A stretch of 64,000 nucleotides of DNA, taken from Azospirillum picis. Lineage in GTDB: Bacteria > Pseudomonadota > Alphaproteobacteria > Azospirillales > Azospirillaceae. Below the pieces are notes generated by a model. That model did no database searches. It saw only the letters and a list, made by a program, of their open reading frames with translations, and was not told the DNA's origin. The DNA is taken from assembly GCF_017876115.1 (NCBI RefSeq), contig NZ_JAGINO010000025.1:43202-107201 (forward strand), given 5' to 3'. Shown in pieces: positions 1 to 7,172 of the stretch (its first letter is position 1; each line of letters starts with the position of its first letter). The position numbers and the translations under genes are program-made.

Positions 1-530
1 TGGTTTCCCGTCGGGATTGCCGGCGGCTTCCGTTTGGTCAGTGCCTTGGACTGCGGATCGAGTGCCGTCAGGAAGCGCCGCGCGGTCGCAACCTGTTCAT
101 TTATCTGGCTTGCGTCGAACTCGATGCCCCAACGCTTGGCGTTGCCCGCACCGCTGCTCAAGCGCTGCGCCAGTTTCTCCAGCCACGCCTCCAGAGCCTT
201 CGCGGCAACAATGGGATGATAGAGGCGCCCATCAGCGCAGAGTATCCAGCCACGCAGCGCGCCGGCCCTACGCAGCTTTGCCCAGGTTTTCAGGTCCCGG
301 CCGTAACCCAGCATCTTGCACAGCGCGCCGTCGTCATTCGGCAGGCTCGCGGCGGGGATTTGGTGCCATCCCTTGCACCATGACGCGACGCCGGCCCGGA
401 ACGCTTCCGCGTCCTCAAGCGCCATGATCTCGCTATCCAGCAGGCGGGCGACCTCCAGGGGCATGAATTTGAAGTCGGTCAGGTCCACTTCGGTTGGGAC
501 CAGGGGCTCCGGGAGGGTCGTTTCGGCCAT
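1..530 (-). CDS. DUF1376/YdaU-like phage replication protein, partial (3' end off the left edge)
   Basis: This frame opens with ATG at 530 and is still open at base 1, giving about 176 visible residues with no stop. The N-terminus reads MAETTLPEPL. A stretch rich in W, D and L, with SLPNDDGALC, a tryptophan-bearing helix and DGRLYHPIVAAKA, resembles the DUF1376 domain of phage replication-initiation proteins. In phages these usually sit just upstream of a helicase-loader or DnaC-like gene. The gene starts one base after the stop of the HTH gene, so it is the last visible member of the leftward operon. The family call rests on recognising the pattern, not on a search. Confidence 0.6.
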   Translation of the reverse strand, partial: MAETTLPEPLVPTEVDLTDFKFMPLEVARLLDSEIMALEDAEAFRAGVASWCKGWHQIPAASLPNDDGALCKMLGYGRDLKTWAKLRRAGALRGWILCADGRLYHPIVAAKALEAWLEKLAQRLSSGAGNAKRWGIEFDASQINEQVATARRFLTALDPQSKALTKRKPPAIPTGN

Positions 531-531
531 A

Positions 532-810
532 TCAGCCTCCCACGGTGATGGGCGCCGGCTCCCTGGCCGGCGCGGTGTTGGTGACGACGGAGGGGGTGAG
601 GACGACGCCGAGGACAGAACACCACCGGAACAGCGCGAAGCCGGGCGGCTCCGAGTCGCCGTTCTCCCAACGCTCCAGGGTGCGCAGGGCGAAGGCGCCC
701 ATGCGGGCGACATCTTCCTGTCGCAAGCCCATCTCCAGGCGGCGGCGGTGCAGCAGGCGGCGCAGCTCACACCAGGCAGTGAGCGGGTTGGTGGGGCCGT
801 CGATAGCCAT
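532..810 (-). CDS. XRE-like helix-turn-helix protein (92 aa)
   Basis: This is a small probable DNA-binding protein. Residues 15-60 carry an HTH_XRE-like signature: RRRLEMGLRQEDVARMG followed by ALRTLERWENGDSEPP, the typical recognition-helix and 'WE.G...P' pattern. The tail is short and proline/threonine-rich. ATG at 810 was chosen because it lies 1 base after the GapR-like stop (812-814) and removes an arginine/proline-rich N-terminal stretch that is a frame shadow. It sits between gapR and the replication gene in the operon, so it may regulate the replication module. The target is unknown. Confidence 0.7.
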   Translation of the reverse strand: MAIDGPTNPLTAWCELRRLLHRRRLEMGLRQEDVARMGAFALRTLERWENGDSEPPGFALFRWCSVLGVVLTPSVVTNTAPAREPAPITVGG

Positions 811-811
811 G

Positions 812-1093
812 TCAGTCCACCATCCCCAGGGCTTCCTTGTAGAGTTCCAGGATGGCTTTCTGTTCCTGGCGGTCTTCCTTGTCCATCTTCCGCAGACGGA
901 TGATCTGCCGGATGATCTTGGTGTCGAAGCCGGTGCCCTTGGCCTCGGCATAGACTTCCTTGATGTCTTCCTGCAGACCGCGCTTTTCCTCTTCGAGACG
1001 CTCGATGCGCTCGACGAAGGATTTCAGGCGATCCGCCGCGATGCCGCCGACGTCCACGCCAGCGCTTCCGGAGTTGTGCCCCATGCCGGTCAT
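812..1093 (-). CDS. gapR: GapR/DUF2312-family DNA-binding protein (phage copy)
   Basis: This 93-residue protein matches GapR (DUF2312), the alphaproteobacterial nucleoid protein that clamps overtwisted, AT-rich DNA ahead of replication and transcription and stimulates topoisomerases. Visible signatures are a Gly-rich start (MTGMGHNSGS), a long coiled coil with RIERLEEEKRGLQEDIKEVY, and AKGTGFDTKIIRQIIRLRKM, the family core. Length matches the chromosomal family (about 89 aa). ATG at 1093 overlaps the upstream stop (ATGA). Its place in a prophage early operon suggests a role in managing topology or expression of phage DNA, which is an inference. Confidence 0.88.
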   Translation of the reverse strand: MTGMGHNSGSAGVDVGGIAADRLKSFVERIERLEEEKRGLQEDIKEVYAEAKGTGFDTKIIRQIIRLRKMDKEDRQEQKAILELYKEALGMVD

Positions 1094-1596
1094 AGCGACA
1101 GCTCCGCTTCCATCGGCGAGAGGTCACCCTCCATCGCCTCGTCCATGTCGTTGAGCATCTCGTCGATCTCGTCCTGGGTGACGGGCTTGGTGCGGGTGAT
1201 CCGCTGCGCCAGCGCCCATTCGGCCTCTGTCATGGTCGCCGGCTTGTCGGACCAGCGGATGCACTCCGCCAACTCCTCCAGGGCCGTCCGTTCCTCCCAT
1301 TCGGGCTCCTCGTAGCCGGACATGCGTCCGACCATCGGCGTGCCCTTGAGGGGGTGAGAGGGCGGGGTCATGTAGACCCACCCGTTGCCGTCGGCCGCGG
1401 GCTTCTTGCGCTCGCACTGCCTGATGCAATCGTCATGGACCGAACGGCCGCGGTCCCAGCAGGTGCGGTCGAGGATCAGGAGCCCCGTGTAGCTCTCGCT
1501 CTTTTCGGCCAGGAAGAGGTCGTCCGGGCCGATGTCGAAGTGGGCCAGCAGCGGGGCGGCGCGCTTCGAGAGCTTCTTCAGGATCCGGAGGTTCAT
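1090..1596 (-). CDS. conserved phage hypothetical protein (168 aa)
   Basis: I recognise the opening MNLRILKKLSKRAAP and the block GWVYMTPPSHPLKGTPMVG as a pattern shared by small proteins of proteobacterial phages, but no function is known to me. Residues 45-70 hold C, H and D residues (DRTCWDRGRSVHDDCIRQC) that could bind metal. The C-terminal third is acidic (DEIDEMLNDMDEAMEGD). ATG at 1596 overlaps the upstream nuclease stop as ATGA, and its own stop overlaps gapR the same way, so all three are translationally coupled. Confidence 0.75.
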   Translation of the reverse strand: MNLRILKKLSKRAAPLLAHFDIGPDDLFLAEKSESYTGLLILDRTCWDRGRSVHDDCIRQCERKKPAADGNGWVYMTPPSHPLKGTPMVGRMSGYEEPEWEERTALEELAECIRWSDKPATMTEAEWALAQRITRTKPVTQDEIDEMLNDMDEAMEGDLSPMEAELSL

Positions 1597-2474
1597 GCCA
1601 GCGCCTCCGACTTGGCATTGTCGCCGGCCAGCTTCTTGCGGGCGCAGTCGATAGCGCGTTGCACGTCGTCCAGCGCGTCGAGGGCGCTCTCCGTGGCGGT
1701 GCTGGCGTCCAGACGGGACAGGCGGGCCTCCGCCTCCTTGATGTCCCGGAAGCCCGGCCAGCGCGACTCCATGCCCAGCAAGCCGGCCAGCTTCTGCCAG
1801 ACCTCGGCCGTCTGCTTGGCGTAATAGGCCAAGTTTCGAACCTGCCACACATCGGAGCGGTTGAAGGTGAAACCGTCGGTGTCCATCCCCAGCGCCGCGG
1901 CGATCTCGCTGGCGGCCTTGGCGATCGCTTCCCGGTTGGTGAAGACGGCAGCAACGTCGGCGCCCAGCTCCTTCGCCAGACGGTCACGAAGACGCCAGTC
2001 GTCGGCCTTGCGCGGCTCGCACCGGCGGAAGCGCTCGGCCCTCTCGATCCCGTCGAACAGCAGCTTCTGCCAGACCTGGAGGGGAAGGTTTTCGACCGGA
2101 CGGAGGGTTGGCGCCTTCACGGTGCGCCAGCCATTCGGGCCGCGGGCCATGAGGCCACAGCCGGCCGGGATGTCCTGCTTGCCGATCAGCCCGGCCGGGG
2201 TCGCGAAGACGACGGCCGCCGCGAACGGCAGGTAGGTCTGCCACTTGCCGTGCGTGACGTCGGCGCGGAAGTCGGAGACGGACACCTTGCACTCGAAGGC
2301 AACCGGGCAGAACCGGCTGTAGGTCGTGGGCAGACAGTAGACGTCCGGCCGGGGAGAGCCAGAGGGGCCAAGCTGCATGTCCGTGAAGGTCAGGCGGTTT
2401 CTGTAGCCGACATGGCCCGCCAGATCGTCAGCAAGGGCGTCGTGGGTCCATTCGGTGGTGGGAGCGGTCACCAT
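1593..2474 (-). CDS. MmcB-like PD-(D/E)XK nuclease-fold protein (293 aa)
   Basis: The N-terminal ~110 residues look like a restriction-endonuclease-fold domain. RPDVYCLPTTYSRFCPVAFECK supplies the D...ExK spacing, followed by VSDFRADVTHGKWQTYLPFA and a hydrophobic FATPAGLI strand. This resembles MmcB/DUF-type repair nucleases, where ExK is followed by S.(A/V)DFR.D.KW..Y. The C-terminal ~150 residues are helical and unassigned. Start ATG 2474 overlaps the methyltransferase stop (2468-2470) by 7 bases; a longer upstream frame is antisense-like and was rejected. Adjacency to a DNA methyltransferase raises a restriction-modification possibility, but repair or recombination is equally plausible. 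Confidence 0.65.
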   Translation of the reverse strand: MVTAPTTEWTHDALADDLAGHVGYRNRLTFTDMQLGPSGSPRPDVYCLPTTYSRFCPVAFECKVSVSDFRADVTHGKWQTYLPFAAAVVFATPAGLIGKQDIPAGCGLMARGPNGWRTVKAPTLRPVENLPLQVWQKLLFDGIERAERFRRCEPRKADDWRLRDRLAKELGADVAAVFTNREAIAKAASEIAAALGMDTDGFTFNRSDVWQVRNLAYYAKQTAEVWQKLAGLLGMESRWPGFRDIKEAEARLSRLDASTATESALDALDDVQRAIDCARKKLAGDNAKSEALA

Positions 2475-3754
2475 GACGCCTCCACCAGGTCGAACAGCGA
2501 CCCGTAAGCGCTGACCTTCTCCTCCTCGGCCAGGAACTTGGCCCCTTGGCGGAAGTAGGTCGGATTCAACTCGGTCCCGATGAACTTGCGCCCCATGGAC
2601 AGTGCGGAGACGCCCTCGGAGCCAATACCGGCATAGGGGGACCACACGACGTCGCCCTTGTTGGTGTAGAGCTCCAGGGCGCGCTTGGTGATGTTCAGGG
2701 GCATGGGGCAGAGGTGGCGCTCGGCCCGGTCGTCCTTGGCCACAGCCACGTTCAGCACGTCGGTCGTAGACAGGTCACCATCACCTCGGCCGGGCTCCTG
2801 GAGGTTCCAGACCTGGGAATTCGGGGTTGCGCGGGGATCGCCGTAGGGCAGCCACAGGTCAATGTCGGCGGTCCGCCAGACCGGAGACGCAAGGTCCTGC
2901 CACCGGGCGAGCGGGACCGAGGCCTTCGGGTGGGTGACCGGGCGGACGAGGTCCTCCTCCCCCGGCTTGGCCCATTTCCGGTAGACCATCAGGTACTCGG
3001 GCATGCCGACACGGCAGAAGCTGGCGTCGGTCTGGAAGGTCTTCCACAGCAGGCCGTGGGCGTTGGTCTTGGCGCGCTCGAGGACCGGGTCGCGGTGGAT
3101 CGTGATCCGGCAGTGGAAGGTGAAACCCTCCTCCTGGTGGACGCGGGTGCAGCCGTCGGAGAAGGCGCGGAGGCCGGCGGAACCGTCGTCAGAGCTGTTC
3201 TGGTAGTAGACCAGGTCCTTGACGTGGATGGCGGTCAGTCGGCCGGGGCGCAGGACCCGGAACTTCTCCCGGACGAGGTGGCGGTAGTGGTCGAAGAACT
3301 CGGCGTCGGTGGCGCAGTTGCCGTGGTCAGCGACCGATTCGCTGTAGACGTAGAGGTTCGAGAACGGCGGGCTGTAGACGGCCAGGTCGACGCTGTTGTC
3401 CGGCAGATTGCGGGCGAAGCTGACGCAGTCGGCGTTGTAGAGGCTCCAGGCTTCGCCGGCGGCCTGATCGAGGACGAGGGGTGGCACCTCTGGGGCGGAC
3501 GGGGCGCGAACCTGGGGCTCGGGCCGGGCGACGGGTTCCACCGAGGCATTCGGAGCCTTGGTGTAGCGCCGGTGTCCGTCCATGCCGGCATAGACGACGA
3601 GGCCCGCCTCGAGGAGGTCGAACAGGGCGCGGGAGACATTGCCGGATTTCAGACCAAGCTGCAGGGCGATGTCGGCCGGCCGGGCGCCCGATGCGGGATC
3701 GCCGGCCGGGAGGGCGTCCAGCACCTTCTGGTGCCGGGGCTTCAGGTCAGGCAT
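2468..3754 (-). CDS. beta-class DNA methyltransferase (N6-adenine or N4-cytosine) with N-terminal winged helix
   Basis: Residues 5-65 look like a winged-helix DNA-binding domain (HQKVLDALPAG ... GNVSRALFDLLEAGLV). Residues 105-135 give the amino-methyltransferase catalytic motif: NADC, then SVDLAVYSPPFSNL, with SPPF in place of (D/N/S)PP(Y/F/W). The SAM-binding half lies at the C-terminus (VVWSPYAGIGSEG and KFIGTELNPTYF), so the motif order is IV then I, as in the beta class. The recognition region lies between them. 428 residues is normal for this class plus the extra HTH. The gene is embedded in the phage operon between an antirepressor and the MmcB-like gene. The modified base cannot be deduced. 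Confidence 0.9.
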   Translation of the reverse strand: MPDLKPRHQKVLDALPAGDPASGARPADIALQLGLKSGNVSRALFDLLEAGLVVYAGMDGHRRYTKAPNASVEPVARPEPQVRAPSAPEVPPLVLDQAAGEAWSLYNADCVSFARNLPDNSVDLAVYSPPFSNLYVYSESVADHGNCATDAEFFDHYRHLVREKFRVLRPGRLTAIHVKDLVYYQNSSDDGSAGLRAFSDGCTRVHQEEGFTFHCRITIHRDPVLERAKTNAHGLLWKTFQTDASFCRVGMPEYLMVYRKWAKPGEEDLVRPVTHPKASVPLARWQDLASPVWRTADIDLWLPYGDPRATPNSQVWNLQEPGRGDGDLSTTDVLNVAVAKDDRAERHLCPMPLNITKRALELYTNKGDVVWSPYAGIGSEGVSALSMGRKFIGTELNPTYFRQGAKFLAEEEKVSAYGSLFDLVEASW

Positions 3755-4544
3755 GGGTGAGGGTCTCCTTGCTGACGGCGGACCAGTCGGCGGTGACGCC
3801 GAGCAGGCGGGCGAAGCGGGCGATCCCCTTCGTCGTCACCATGGGCTGGTCAGAGCTGCCCTCGGTGCCGTCGGCTTTCTTGAAGGTGCGGAGCTTGTGC
3901 TCGATGAGGCCGGACTGGATGGCGTCCTGGTAGGCCAGGAGCCGGGACGATCCGACGCGGCGGTAGATGTAGCGGCCGGCGGTCAGCCACCTGATGAAGG
4001 CCTTGGGTTGCTGACCCAGCACCTTGGCGGCGTCGGTCAGGCAGAGGAGGCCCTCGGTGCCGGCGATCCGGTCCAACGCGCTCGTGGCGGCCGAGGCCTC
4101 CACCTGGGCGGCGGCCAGCGCCTTCTTGGTCGTTTCGACTTCGGCCGAGTAGTTCAGCAGCAGGGCGCGGAGCTGCGCCGGGTCGTTGAGGTCGACCTGG
4201 GACGTGCCGTAGCCGCCGGTCTTCCGGATGGCCGGAAGCACCTCGGAGGTGATCCACTTCTTGAACCGCTTGGCCGACGGCTTCCGGCTGGTAAGGGTCA
4301 GGCTGTAGAGGCCCGACTCGTTGATGACCGTCACCTCCTGGGGGCCGCCAAGGGTGTCGGTAATGCCGACACCCTTCTCGTCGTCGTCGAGCCGGCCGGC
4401 GGCGTCGCGGGGGTTGGCGATGCCCAGCACGACACAGACGTCGACCAGCACCCACCAGGGCGTGCCGTTGATCTCCAGCACCCGGACGGTGGTGTCCTCG
4501 AAGCTGAACTCGAAGCGGGCGGGAACGGGATGCTCACCAACCAT
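3747..4544 (-). CDS. BRO-N / KilAC phage antirepressor
   Basis: This is a two-domain phage antirepressor. Residues ~10-110 form a Bro-N domain (WWVLVDVCVVLGIANPRDA, NESGLYSLTLTSRKPSAKRF, KKWITSEVLPAIRKTGGY). Residues ~165-255 form the KilAC/ANT domain (LLCLTDAAKVLG, FIRWLTAGRYIYRR, VTTKGIARFARLLG), joined by a coiled coil. Such proteins bind DNA or the prophage repressor and favour induction. The start codon is preceded by GGGAGGT. The start overlaps the radical SAM stop by 11 bases, and the stop overlaps the next gene by 8. 265 aa is a typical length. Confidence 0.92.
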   Translation of the reverse strand: MVGEHPVPARFEFSFEDTTVRVLEINGTPWWVLVDVCVVLGIANPRDAAGRLDDDEKGVGITDTLGGPQEVTVINESGLYSLTLTSRKPSAKRFKKWITSEVLPAIRKTGGYGTSQVDLNDPAQLRALLLNYSAEVETTKKALAAAQVEASAATSALDRIAGTEGLLCLTDAAKVLGQQPKAFIRWLTAGRYIYRRVGSSRLLAYQDAIQSGLIEHKLRTFKKADGTEGSSDQPMVTTKGIARFARLLGVTADWSAVSKETLTHA

Positions 4545-5496
4545 GAGCGTAACCTCCCATCAGGTCGCCGATCCGGATGTCGTCCGCGAACGGCTTGCGT
4601 GAGGCCTTTTCGGAGCGCCGGTAGTCGGAGAAGTCGGGGCACTTCCGCCAGATCCGGCGGTTGGCCCAGCGCGCCATGTCGGTCAGCGCTTGCCGCGTCC
4701 AGTCGAACCGAACGTGTGGTACCTTCTCCATGGCATTGAGCTTGATGTACGGCTGGACGTGCGGCTCGCCGCCCCAGGCGATCACCTCCTTGATGCGCTC
4801 AAGGCAGGCCGCCATTGGCTCGTTGCCGATCAGGACGTAGACGCGCTTCCGCTTGGCCGGCAGGCTGCGAAGCATCTGCATGACCCGCTCGACATCAGAG
4901 CGCTCGCCCTGCTCGTCGTACGCGAAGCGCCAAGGCCCCTTGTTGATGTCTCGCCAGCGCGCATAGACATCCGCGTCGAAGGTCTTCGGCTCGAAGCCGC
5001 TATTGGCATCAAGCAGCGGGACCTCGGCTTTGCGGTACCGGTCGACGATGAAGTCCTGATAGTCCGCAGGCAGGCCCGAGAGGTTGTTGTCGCAGAGGAT
5101 CGGGCGCGGCGTGAAATCAGGCAGGAGCGTGAAGCTTCTCCCCTCCATCTTGGGCACGATGCAGAAGTAGCAGCCGACCGGGCATCCCCGGCTCGCGAAG
5201 GTCGCCAATGGGTTGTGGCGCGCGACGGCGTCCGGGAAATCGGCTCCCCGAACCACCTCCCGGCCGTCGACCGTCACTCGCTTCACCGGGATTTCGGCCA
5301 CGCCGTGCAGAATGTGGCTCACCTTTTCCTGAAACAGCGCGGGTCCGCCAGCCACCACCCGGCGACCGCAGGCGCGGTGCCAGATGGCGAGCCGATAGGC
5401 CTCGTCGAGCAGCCACGTGAAGGCGATCGAGAGGTAGGCGGTATCCCCATCCACCCATTCAGCGAGGCCCTTGCTCCACTTGGGGGCTTTAGCCAT
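4534..5496 (-). CDS. phage-encoded radical SAM protein (320 aa)
   Basis: The radical SAM cluster motif C-x3-C-x2-C is present at C105, C109 and C112 (RGCPVGCYFCIVPKMEG), where a [4Fe-4S] cluster would cleave S-adenosylmethionine. The ~100 residues before it contain a cobalamin-binding-like Rossmann stretch (RRVVAGGPALFQ), as in B12-binding/radical SAM enzymes, but no DxHxxG motif is seen, so B12 use is doubtful. Later segments (PILCDNNLSG, YVLIGNE) fit the partial TIM barrel. The start has GGAGG upstream and overlaps the 71-aa gene. The substrate is unknown; DNA or nucleotide modification is a reasonable guess given the two methyltransferases nearby. Confidence 0.85.
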   Translation of the reverse strand: MAKAPKWSKGLAEWVDGDTAYLSIAFTWLLDEAYRLAIWHRACGRRVVAGGPALFQEKVSHILHGVAEIPVKRVTVDGREVVRGADFPDAVARHNPLATFASRGCPVGCYFCIVPKMEGRSFTLLPDFTPRPILCDNNLSGLPADYQDFIVDRYRKAEVPLLDANSGFEPKTFDADVYARWRDINKGPWRFAYDEQGERSDVERVMQMLRSLPAKRKRVYVLIGNEPMAACLERIKEVIAWGGEPHVQPYIKLNAMEKVPHVRFDWTRQALTDMARWANRRIWRKCPDFSDYRRSEKASRKPFADDIRIGDLMGGYAHGW

Positions 5497-5704
5497 GAGG
5501 CGCCTCCGATCCCTCGGGGGAAAGGGCGCGGGCGACGCGGGTCAGCTCTTCAGCCAGAGCCAGCGCAGCCGCGGGCGTGTAGAGGAGGCGCACGAACTCC
5601 CCCGATGGACCCGGGGCGTGTGAGCGCGGGCGGCGGTAGCACAGCAGGACCTGGTCGCCATACGAATCGACGACGGTGTGTCCGGGCAGGTGGTCAGCGG
5701 ACAT
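5489..5704 (-). CDS. small hypothetical phage protein (71 aa)
   Basis: I do not recognise this protein. It opens MSADHLPGHTVVDSYGDQVLLCYRR, then has a basic, proline-containing middle and an Ala/Leu helix (PAAALALAEELTRVAR). There is no transmembrane segment or metal motif. It overlaps its upstream neighbour by 11 bases (ATG 5704, stop of DUF1643 gene at 5694) and its downstream neighbour by 8. This fits the close packing of the operon and is the main reason to believe it is real. Confidence 0.6.
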   Translation of the reverse strand: MSADHLPGHTVVDSYGDQVLLCYRRPRSHAPGPSGEFVRLLYTPAAALALAEELTRVARALSPEGSEAPHG

Positions 5705-6278
5705 GCGGCAACCCCTTCCACGGCTGTGGGACGAGCGTTGCCGGCAGATAGAGGGGGTGCCAGGGTTGGCTGGTCTTCTCTGACTGGCGCAGGGCCTGGG
5801 GCTCCAAGCCGGCGGCGCGGATGATCGTGACTACCTCCTCCACCACCTGGGAAATGTACTTGCGGCTGCTGGCCTTGCTCTGGCCGGCCGAACCCCAGCC
5901 GCACACCATCCGGCCACCCTGCGCGGCCATCGCTTGCGCCGCGTAGTGGATCACCGGCCGATTGCTGGGACCGATCGGGTCCGGGCAGGCCGTGCAATCG
6001 AACAAGACGCCCGGATCCGTCGAGCGGTAGGCGAACAGGTTGACCACCCCAAACCAGGGCGCAGACCAGCGCTCGGCGAAGTCGGCGCACCGGCGGATGG
6101 TGGGATCGTCCTCCGTCGCGTCGGCCGTGCTGGGGTTCAGCATGCAGAACACGACGGGCGGCTTGCCCAGGTTGAGCATGCCAAGGTCCCGGCGGAGCCA
6201 GTAGCGGTAGGAGCCGCTGGGGGAGATCGCGGCCGAGGCCTCGATGTTCCAGGCGGTGATGGCGTGGGGGTTAGCCAT
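5694..6278 (-). CDS. DUF1643 domain protein (194 aa)
   Basis: The protein matches DUF1643: YRYWLRRDLG early, then the diagnostic VVFCMLNPSTADATEDDPTIRRC, a GVVNLFAYRSTDP block, and VCGWGSAGQS followed by a helix and a PWHPLYLP tail. DUF1643 proteins are common in phages, plasmids and mobile elements. They have no established activity, though a nucleotide- or nucleic-acid-related role is often supposed. ATG 6278 overlaps the stop of the 100-aa gene by 8 bases. Length is normal for the family. Confidence 0.9.
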   Translation of the reverse strand: MANPHAITAWNIEASAAISPSGSYRYWLRRDLGMLNLGKPPVVFCMLNPSTADATEDDPTIRRCADFAERWSAPWFGVVNLFAYRSTDPGVLFDCTACPDPIGPSNRPVIHYAAQAMAAQGGRMVCGWGSAGQSKASSRKYISQVVEEVVTIIRAAGLEPQALRQSEKTSQPWHPLYLPATLVPQPWKGLPHVR

Positions 6279-6573
6279 GGATCGCGGCCTCCCCGCCCTG
6301 AGAGGAGGCGCGTCGCTGCTCCCGCCGGAGCCGTTGGGCGGCGCGGTGCTCCCGGTATTCCTCCTCCGTCATCTGGGCCAGTCGGGTGGAGCCGACGGGC
6401 TTCTCCCGGCTAAGGGCTGTGATCTTGGGGATTTCGGTCAGGTCCCGGGCTTTGATCAGCAGGTCCCGGCGCAGAGCGGGTCCGATCCGGCCGGCCACGA
6501 ACAGGGACTCGATGGCGGTCACGCGGGCCTGGAAGGAGGCAAGGCGGGCAGCCTGGGCGAGGAGGTTAGCCAT
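6271..6573 (-). CDS. small basic hypothetical phage protein (100 aa)
   Basis: I do not recognise this protein. It is helical and basic: residues 1-45 form an amphipathic Ala/Leu/Arg-rich segment (LLAQAARLASFQARV), and residues 70-92 are strongly charged (TEEEYREHRAAQRLRREQRR). The composition would suit nucleic-acid binding, but no motif supports it. It overlaps both neighbours by 8 bases and shares their direction. Confidence 0.6.
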   Translation of the reverse strand: MANLLAQAARLASFQARVTAIESLFVAGRIGPALRRDLLIKARDLTEIPKITALSREKPVGSTRLAQMTEEEYREHRAAQRLRREQRRASSQGGEAAIHG

Positions 6574-7171
6574 GGCTCACCTCCGCCGTCGGGCAGGAGG
6601 GCGCGCTCGCCGCCTGCTCCAGGGCGCGGAGCGGGATCATGTCCTTTACGGCGAAATCCCGATAGGCGCCCTTGTCGCAGTCGATCCCGAACATCAGCCA
6701 CTGGCGCTCCGGGTGATAATCGGACGCGCCGAAGTAGACGAACTTCGGGATCGCGCGACGGATGGCGTATTCTCCGCGCCAGTTGGTGTAGCCGAACACC
6801 AGGGGCTCGGCGTCGAAGGCGGGGCCGAGCACCTTCTCCGGGTCGATGTACCGGCCAGACTGGGCTTCGGACCGAGCCCGCGACCGGGCGAGGCCGACTG
6901 CGACCAGGACCTCTCCTGCAGCTTTCTCATGCGGCTCCACCAGAGGCTGATTGCTCAGTGCCTTGGAGGCGGCGGCACGGATGGCCGAGAAGGCGCCGGT
7001 CAACCAGCCCTCAGTCGCCTGGATTTCGCGGAGCCGGGTCTCGGCAGAGCGGCGACGCTCCACCTCCCGGTTGTTGGCTTCCAGCAGCTCGATCACGCGC
7101 CGGTTCAGGCGCTCGATCTCGATCCGCTGCTGCGCCCACTCGACGGGGATACGGGTGTTAAGGGAGGTCAT
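6566..7171 (-). CDS. coiled-coil protein with a conserved aromatic C-terminal phage motif (201 aa)
   Basis: The first ~55 residues form a coiled coil (RIEIERLNRRVIELLEANNREV). Residues ~125-185 carry a pattern I recognise from short phage and prophage proteins: YTNWRGEYAIRRAIP, FVYFGASDYHPERQWLM, then DKGAYRDFAVKDM. This resembles the YxNWRGE ... (W/Y)FG(S/A)T(E/D)WHPE.QW ... RDFALKDI signature. No biochemical function is known to me. The W/Y-rich beta segments suggest a small binding fold. ATG 7171 is one base from the upstream stop. Confidence 0.7.
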   Translation of the reverse strand: MTSLNTRIPVEWAQQRIEIERLNRRVIELLEANNREVERRRSAETRLREIQATEGWLTGAFSAIRAAASKALSNQPLVEPHEKAAGEVLVAVGLARSRARSEAQSGRYIDPEKVLGPAFDAEPLVFGYTNWRGEYAIRRAIPKFVYFGASDYHPERQWLMFGIDCDKGAYRDFAVKDMIPLRALEQAASAPSCPTAEVSHG

Positions 7172-7172
7172 C

